From assembly GCA_021414165.1 (NCBI GenBank), contig JAIOPA010000441.1:1-10153 (forward strand): a DNA stretch of 10,153 bases. The letters are read 5' to 3'. The notes beneath the pieces were generated by a model. That model did no database searches, was not told the DNA's origin, and saw only the letters and a program-made list of their open reading frames with translations. The position numbers were made by a program, and so were the translations under genes. The stretch comes from Candidatus Eiseniibacteriota bacterium (lineage in GTDB: Bacteria > Eisenbacteria > RBG-16-71-46). This document shows, in pieces, positions 6,523 through 10,153 of this stretch. Numbering within the stretch: the first letter of the stretch is position 1; each line of letters starts with the position of its first letter.

Positions 6523-7281
6523 TTACGCGTCCACCCAGCCCTGGTTCTCGAGCAACTGTTCCACGGGCACCTCCCGCCAGACCTTCGCGGGCTTGCCCAC
6601 CACCACGGTGCGGGCGGGTACGTCGCGCGTCACGGTGGAGCCGGCGGCCACAAGACCATCCTCGTGGATCGTCACGCCCGGCAGCGTCACGCTGCCCGCG
6701 CCGATGCGGCCACCCTTCTTCACCGTCACACCCTTGAAGTGCTTGAAGCGCTCCTGCGTGCGGCCCACGAAGTTATCGTTGGACGTCACCACCCCGGGGG
6801 CCACGAACACACGGTCCTCGAGCGTCGAGTACGCGCACAGATAGCACTCGCTCTCGAGCTTGCAGTAGCGCCCGACGCTGCAGAAGTTCTCGATCGTGAC
6901 GCCACGGCCCACGATGGTGCCGCGGCCCACGGTCACGTTCTCGCGCACGGTCGACAGGTCGGCCATGAGCACCTTGCTGTCGATCACCGCGCCGCGGTAC
7001 AGCACGACGCCGGTGCCGACGATGCTGACATCGCCCACCGTGAGCGGCGGGAGTTCCTGTTCCTTCGTGGTCGCCGAGTTCGCGGCCTTCATCGGGACCT
7101 TGCCGAGCGAGGCATGGTCATCGATGCGCACGTGGTTGCCCACGACCGTGTCGGCGTGGATCACGACGTGATTGCCGAGCTTGCAGCCTTCACCGAGGGT
7201 GACGTTGGGGCCGATCACGCAGAACTCGCCGAACGTCGTGCCGGCGCCCACCTTGGCGGTGGCGTGGATGACGCTGGTCAT
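6523..7281 (-). CDS. Left-handed beta-helix N-acyltransferase, WbpD/WlbB-like (long form)
   Basis: The 252-residue product is built almost entirely of hexapeptide repeats of the [LIV]-G-x4 type, the left-handed beta-helix of trimeric acyltransferases. An N-terminal helix block (about 1-57) is interrupted by a charged loop containing NSATTKEQELPP (68-79), then the helix resumes to about 230. The segment APGVVTSNDN (161-170) resembles the acceptor-site region of sugar N-acetyltransferases. The end (VVVGKPAKVWREVP) is the usual C-terminal cap. Likely role: acetylation, or another acylation, of the 3-amino group made by the aminotransferase. It is longer than typical WbpD (about 190 residues), so the acyl group or sugar may differ. 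The start at ATG 7279-7281 overlaps the dehydrogenase stop (ATGA) and has AGGAG 5 bases upstream. The frame stays open far upstream, but that extension lies within the dehydrogenase gene and reads as shadow. Confidence 0.92.
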   Translation of the reverse strand: MTSVIHATAKVGAGTTFGEFCVIGPNVTLGEGCKLGNHVVIHADTVVGNHVRIDDHASLGKVPMKAANSATTKEQELPPLTVGDVSIVGTGVVLYRGAVIDSKVLMADLSTVRENVTVGRGTIVGRGVTIENFCSVGRYCKLESECYLCAYSTLEDRVFVAPGVVTSNDNFVGRTQERFKHFKGVTVKKGGRIGAGSVTLPGVTIHEDGLVAAGSTVTRDVPARTVVVGKPAKVWREVPVEQLLENQGWVDA

Positions 7282-8315
7282 GCGATCTCCTGGGGCAGCG
7301 GGTCGATGGCGATCGGCTGGCCGCCCGCCTTGAGCGAGCGCTGCGCGGCGTCCAGCACCTTCACGACGCGCAAGCCACCCACACCGTCGGTGATCGGGCG
7401 CTTGCGTTCGCGCACGCACTCGACGAAGTGCAGGCACTCCAACCGGAGCGGTTCCTGCAGCGAGATCTTGGGGATCAGGATGTCGCCGCTGCGCACGGTG
7501 AGCGCGTCGCCGTACGAGACGACCTGACCGGCGCGATCGACGCCCTTGTCGTACACCTTGATCTTCTCGCTCGCTTCCATGTCGTCGAACACCATCATCT
7601 TCTGCGAGCCGACGACCGTGAACTTGCGCAGCTTGTGCGGGTCGAGCCACGACACATGCACGTGCGCCATCTGGCCGCTCGCGAAGCGCAGGTCCACGAA
7701 CACCACGTCCTCCACGCCCGGCTGCAGGAACGCAGCGCCACGCGCGGCCACATCGACCGGCTCCTGATCCATGAGGTGCAGGATCACCGACAGGTCATGC
7801 GGGGCGAAGCTCCAGAGCGCGTTCTCGTCCTTGCGGACCTTGCCCAGGTTCACGCGCTGGCAATAGATGTAGAGCAGGTCGCCGATGTCGCCATTGGTGA
7901 CCATCTTCTTGAGGTACTGGACACCCGGGTGGTACAGCAGCAGGTGGCCGACCATGAGCACGCGGCCCTTCTGCTTCGCGAGCCGGCAGAGTTCCTCGGC
8001 GTGCGCGACCTCGAGCGTGAGCGGCTTCTCGACGTAGACGTCCTTCCCCGCCTCGAGCAACACCTTGGCGAGCGGGTAGTGGCTCGGCGCCGAGGCGGAC
8101 ACGACCACGCCCTGCACCTCGGGGTCGGACGCGACGGCGGACACGTCGTCGACGCCCTTCACGCCCGGGTACTGCGCGGCGGTCTTCGCCAGGCGCTGGG
8201 GATCGGCGTCGCACACACTGACCAAGCGCGTCCCCGGCAGGTTCGCGAAGTTGCGGACCAGGTTGGCGCCCCAGTCACCGGTGCCCACGACGGCGATGCC
8301 GATGCGTTCCGACAC
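7278..8315 (-). CDS. Gfo/Idh/MocA-family sugar-nucleotide dehydrogenase, WbpB/WlbA-like
   Basis: The 345-residue protein opens with a Rossmann NAD(P)-binding motif GTGDWG (11-16), followed by the acidic residue region CDADPQ, the family-defining EKP (96-98, in VYVEKPLTL) and the catalytic-histidine region WSFAPHDLSVI (His173). The C-terminal half is the Gfo/Idh/MocA alpha/beta domain. In this context it most likely oxidises C3 of UDP-N-acetylglucosaminuronic acid to the 3-keto form, feeding the aminotransferase two genes downstream. It starts with GTG (8313-8315), fixed by a clear AGAGGAG ribosome site 6 bases upstream. It is the first gene of the cassette, about 75 bases from a good promoter. 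The family assignment is firm. The substrate is inferred from the three-gene order, which matches Bordetella wlbA-wlbB-wlbC. No UDP-GlcNAc 6-dehydrogenase lies in the window. Confidence 0.93.
   Translation of the reverse strand: MSERIGIAVVGTGDWGANLVRNFANLPGTRLVSVCDADPQRLAKTAAQYPGVKGVDDVSAVASDPEVQGVVVSASAPSHYPLAKVLLEAGKDVYVEKPLTLEVAHAEELCRLAKQKGRVLMVGHLLLYHPGVQYLKKMVTNGDIGDLLYIYCQRVNLGKVRKDENALWSFAPHDLSVILHLMDQEPVDVAARGAAFLQPGVEDVVFVDLRFASGQMAHVHVSWLDPHKLRKFTVVGSQKMMVFDDMEASEKIKVYDKGVDRAGQVVSYGDALTVRSGDILIPKISLQEPLRLECLHFVECVRERKRPITDGVGGLRVVKVLDAAQRSLKAGGQPIAIDPLPQEIA
7287..7291 (-). promoter_or_regulatory. Ribosome-binding site that fixes the acyltransferase start
   Basis: Minus-strand AGGAG sits 5 bases before the ATG at 7279-7281. 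It rules out the longer in-frame extension reaching to 7650 and shows coupling to the upstream dehydrogenase through the ATGA overlap. Confidence 0.8.
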
Positions 8316-8321
8316 GGGGGT

Positions 8322-8327
8322 CTCCTC
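8322..8327 (-). promoter_or_regulatory. Ribosome-binding site selecting a GTG start
   Basis: Minus-strand GAGGAG, within AGAGGAGA, precedes the GTG at 8313-8315 by 6 bases. This is the strongest ribosome site in the right half of the window and justifies the non-ATG start of the dehydrogenase. Confidence 0.75.
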
Positions 8328-8396
8328 TTGCTACGGAAGGACTTCGAAGTGCTTCGTTGGCTTGCGGTACCCCTCAGGGTGACGCGCGAGCCCAGT

Positions 8397-8425
8397 AGGT
8401 TAGCCAGCCCCGGACGAGGGGTCAA
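8397..8425 (-). promoter_or_regulatory. Predicted sigma-70-type promoter of the sugar cassette
   Basis: On the minus strand TTGACC (8420-8425) matches five of six -35 positions. After exactly 17 bases comes TAACCT (8397-8402), a weaker -10 element with TA at the start and T at the end. Transcription would start near 8390, leaving a leader of about 75 bases before the dehydrogenase GTG. It is well placed between the cyclase terminator-like hairpin and the cassette, and is the best promoter match I found in the window. Confidence 0.55.
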
Positions 8426-8428
8426 AGC

Positions 8429-8465
8429 GCGCGGTTCCGCGCCGGACGCGGCGTTCGCACGCCGC
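8429..8465 (-). terminator. Tandem GC hairpins after the diguanylate cyclase gene
   Basis: Six bases past the cyclase stop, a perfect 7-base-pair stem with a GCGA loop (8448-8465) is followed by a second small hairpin (8429-8442: GCGCG stem, GAAC loop). Three T residues follow (8424-8426), shared with the -35 box of the next promoter. A weak U-tract makes this a likely but imperfect intrinsic terminator. Confidence 0.45.
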
Positions 8466-8471
8466 ACGGCG

Positions 8472-9521
8472 CTAGGCCGCGAGGCGCTCGATGCCCTCCA
8501 CCCGGTTGCGGCCGTTGCGCTTGGCCAGATAGAGCGCGCGATCGGCCGCCTCGATGAGCGTGGTGACCGAATCGCCGTCCTCCGGGAAGTGCGCGATGCC
8601 GCTGCTCACGGTGATCGCGCCCTTCTGGGCCAACGGGAACTGATGCTCGGCCACCGCGGCGCGCAAGCGCTCGCCCACCGTGGCGGCACCCGCGCGGTCG
8701 GTCTGCGGCAGGATCACGGTGAACTCGTCGCCGCCATACTTGGCGACCAGGTCCCACGAACGCACCTGGCTCGCGAACAACTGCGCGATCTCGCGCAGCA
8801 GCATGCTGCCGCGCACGTGACCGTTGCGGTCGTTGTAGGCCTTCAGGTTGTCCACGTCGACCATGAGGATCGACAGCGGCTGCTTGAACCGGCTCGCGCG
8901 CTTGACCTCGCGGCGGAGCGCCGACTTCAAGTAACGGTAGTTGAACACCTGCGTGAGGTCGTCGGTGACCGCGAGCTTCTCGAGGTTCTCGGCGAGCCGC
9001 AGGTTGTCGAACGCGCCGGCGGCCCACGCCGCGAGCAGCGCCAACTGGCGCGCCTCGCGGCCGGTGAAGCGCGGCGCACCTTCATGACGGTGCACGGCCA
9101 GATAGCCGACGCGGCGGTCCTGCAGCCGCATGGGCACATAGAGTGCGGGGCCCGGGCTCACGCCGGGACAGGCGGCCGCGGGCGACACGCCCGAGGAGCC
9201 CAGGTCCGACAGCGCGCGCGGCTGATGCGCGCGCAGCACGCTCACCTCGAAGGGTGCGGGCGTCCAGATCGAGGTCTCGGGCTCACCCGACTCCTCGTTC
9301 TTCCGCAGCACGCTGCGCTCGTACTGGCGCGAACCGCCCAGCACGAGCACCGCGCCGTCGGCATCGCTCAGGGCGATGGCCAACGACAACGCCGAATGCA
9401 GGACCTCCGGCCGCGAGCGTGCGCTCGAACGGCCCGTGAGGTCGATCAATGTGGAGAAGAGTCTTTCGCGTCCCGGCATGGATCCGTCCCTGTACGGGTG
9501 GGTGAAAACCCACTGCGGCAT
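8472..9521 (-). CDS. GAF-GGDEF diguanylate cyclase
   Basis: The product, 349 residues from the ATG at 9519-9521, makes cyclic di-GMP from two GTP. An N-terminal GAF-like sensory region (about 35-180, with segments such as ALYVPMRLQDRRVGYLAVHR) is followed by a GGDEF domain. This domain has the entry motif DDLTQVFNYRYL, metal-binding MVDVDNLKAYND, an intact GGDEF at 263-267 and an inhibitory I-site RSWD five residues before it. It is therefore probably active and feedback-inhibited. One common position (Asp in GHxxGD) is Ser here (GHVRGS), a variant I regard as tolerated. No membrane segment is seen, so it is cytosolic. The start is uncertain: GTG 9563 would overlap the upstream gene by 23 bases, ATG 9521 has a GGGGG ribosome-like tract, and ATG 9479 is also possible. 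It follows the methyltransferase gene by 19 bases, suggesting co-transcription. The signal is unknown. Confidence 0.92.
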   Translation of the reverse strand: MPQWVFTHPYRDGSMPGRERLFSTLIDLTGRSSARSRPEVLHSALSLAIALSDADGAVLVLGGSRQYERSVLRKNEESGEPETSIWTPAPFEVSVLRAHQPRALSDLGSSGVSPAAACPGVSPGPALYVPMRLQDRRVGYLAVHRHEGAPRFTGREARQLALLAAWAAGAFDNLRLAENLEKLAVTDDLTQVFNYRYLKSALRREVKRASRFKQPLSILMVDVDNLKAYNDRNGHVRGSMLLREIAQLFASQVRSWDLVAKYGGDEFTVILPQTDRAGAATVGERLRAAVAEHQFPLAQKGAITVSSGIAHFPEDGDSVTTLIEAADRALYLAKRNGRNRVEGIERLAA

Positions 9522-9540
9522 CGCAACCCCCGTGCCACCG

Positions 9541-10153
9541 TCAGGACCGCGAGCCACCCCCACCCCGGAGCGCCGACCAGCGGAGGATCTGCAGGGCCGC
9601 CCGGGCGCCGAACACGATGAGGCCGGCCACCAGCAGGACCCAGGCGGCCATGCGCTGAGGCGGCGTCAACGGCAAGTGATCACGCACTTTGAGCCACGTG
9701 ATGAACGCCCAGCCGAGCGCGCCGGCGAGCAGCGTGCTGGTGAGCGCCTGCACGCCCGCCCACGTCCCGGCCTCGTCGATCGCCGGGATGCCGGCGTCGG
9801 ACGACTGCGCCAAATCGCCCGGGCCACTCGTTGCAACGTGCAAGCCATGGCCGGCCTCGGTGGGATTCTGACCAACCGCCGGACGGGACTCGGCCACCCA
9901 GAGCCGGGAGGCACCAAAGAGGAACGACCGCCGTTCGACCACCCGGAATCCGGCCGTGGCCAGGTCGGCCTCGAACTCAGGGCCCGAGCCGAACTCGAAG
10001 ATGCTCTCGGCGAGGTACTTGTACGCGGTCGGGTCCGGCGAGATGCGCCCGGCGAGCGGGATCATGTTGCGGATCCACCAACCCGTGAACGGTGCGAGCG
10101 GTCCGGGCGCGGGTGCGGCGGCCTCGAGCACCACCAGTCGGCCGCCCGGCACG
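9541..10153 (-). CDS. ubiE: UbiE/MenG-like quinone methyltransferase, 3' part, with two-helix membrane tail (cut by window edge)
   Basis: The last 203 codons are present; the 5' part, including the SAM-binding motif, lies beyond the edge. The first 88 residues match the C-terminal half of UbiE/COQ5 (MenG) C-methyltransferases: PGGRLVVLE, then a helix with IRNMIPLAGRIS, DPTAYKYLAESI, and AGFRVVERRSF, ending in the usual strand (SRLWVAES). These enzymes methylate demethylmenaquinone or the ubiquinone precursor at the inner membrane. The family normally ends here. In this protein a roughly 40-residue polar linker follows, then two hydrophobic segments (about 131-154 and 168-190 of the visible part) separated by KVRDHLPLTPPQR, and a Gly-rich end. 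The tail is in the same open frame with no sign of a frameshift. It may tether the enzyme to the membrane near its lipid substrate. Which quinone is used cannot be told. Confidence 0.83.
   Translation of the reverse strand, partial: VPGGRLVVLEAAAPAPGPLAPFTGWWIRNMIPLAGRISPDPTAYKYLAESIFEFGSGPEFEADLATAGFRVVERRSFLFGASRLWVAESRPAVGQNPTEAGHGLHVATSGPGDLAQSSDAGIPAIDEAGTWAGVQALTSTLLAGALGWAFITWLKVRDHLPLTPPQRMAAWVLLVAGLIVFGARAALQILRWSALRGGGGSRS

Noticed and set aside
7282..7650. Upstream extension of the acyltransferase frame to position 7650
   Set aside because: The extra ~123 residues lie within the dehydrogenase gene, are Arg-rich without repeats, and a strong AGGAG site marks the ATG at 7281 as the true start.
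7428..9620. A 730-codon open frame on the plus strand
   Set aside because: It lies wholly antisense to the dehydrogenase and diguanylate cyclase genes, both of which have clear domain motifs. Its composition (Arg, His, Ala, Leu rich, without domains) is typical of a shadow frame in GC-rich DNA.
1..10153. CRISPR array, insertion sequence, tRNA/rRNA gene or phage module
   Set aside because: No direct-repeat arrays, transposase motifs, terminal inverted repeats or tRNA-like cloverleaf sequences were seen on either strand; all genes are codirectional and of ordinary chromosomal type.

Overview
The window is a high-GC segment (roughly two thirds G+C by eye) in which every supportable gene lies on the minus strand, so transcription runs from the high coordinates to the low. 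There are eight complete protein genes plus one gene cut by each edge. An LPS-assembly lipoprotein (LptE) implies an outer membrane. A UbiE/MenG-type quinone methyltransferase and an NtrC-class regulator fit a Gram-negative, sigma-54-using bacterium. The phylum cannot be fixed from this window. Gemmatimonadota, Eisenbacteria-like lineages or Myxococcota are guesses from GC content and style only. There is no sign of phage, insertion sequence, CRISPR, tRNA or rRNA: this looks like core chromosome with a sugar-biosynthesis cassette embedded in it.

Layout in order of transcription (right to left). (1) 10153-9541: the 3' part of a UbiE/MenG-like methyltransferase that carries an unusual C-terminal tail with two predicted membrane helices. 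(2) 9521-8472: a soluble GAF-GGDEF diguanylate cyclase with an intact I-site. (3) A 156-base gap holding a GCGA-loop hairpin and a good sigma-70-type promoter. (4) 8315-5347: a three-gene cassette, Gfo/Idh/MocA dehydrogenase - left-handed beta-helix acyltransferase - DegT-family aminotransferase. Its order matches wlbA-wlbB-wlbC and its enzymes match WbpB/WbpD/WbpE, which make UDP-2,3-diacetamido-uronic acids for surface polysaccharides. A strong GC-rich hairpin closes it. (5) 5109-1781: a cytoplasmic NtrB-like sensor kinase with a four-cysteine insert in its GAF region, coupled by an ATGA overlap to an NtrC-like sigma-54 activator. (6) 1818-180: lptE, which starts inside the regulator gene, then holA (DNA polymerase III delta) 4 bases later. 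(7) The start of leuS at the left edge, behind a plausible promoter of its own.

How the parts may fit (inference): the sugar cassette and lptE both serve the outer surface (nucleotide sugars for O-antigen or capsule, and LPS export), and the kinase/regulator pair sits between them. E. coli has the order leuS-lptE-holA. Here the same three genes occur as lptE-holA-leuS, with a two-component system fused to the front by overlapping genes. The points most worth a second look are the CX2C-X28-CX2C site in the sensor kinase, the GAFTDA variant in the activator, and the methyltransferase with a two-helix membrane tail.
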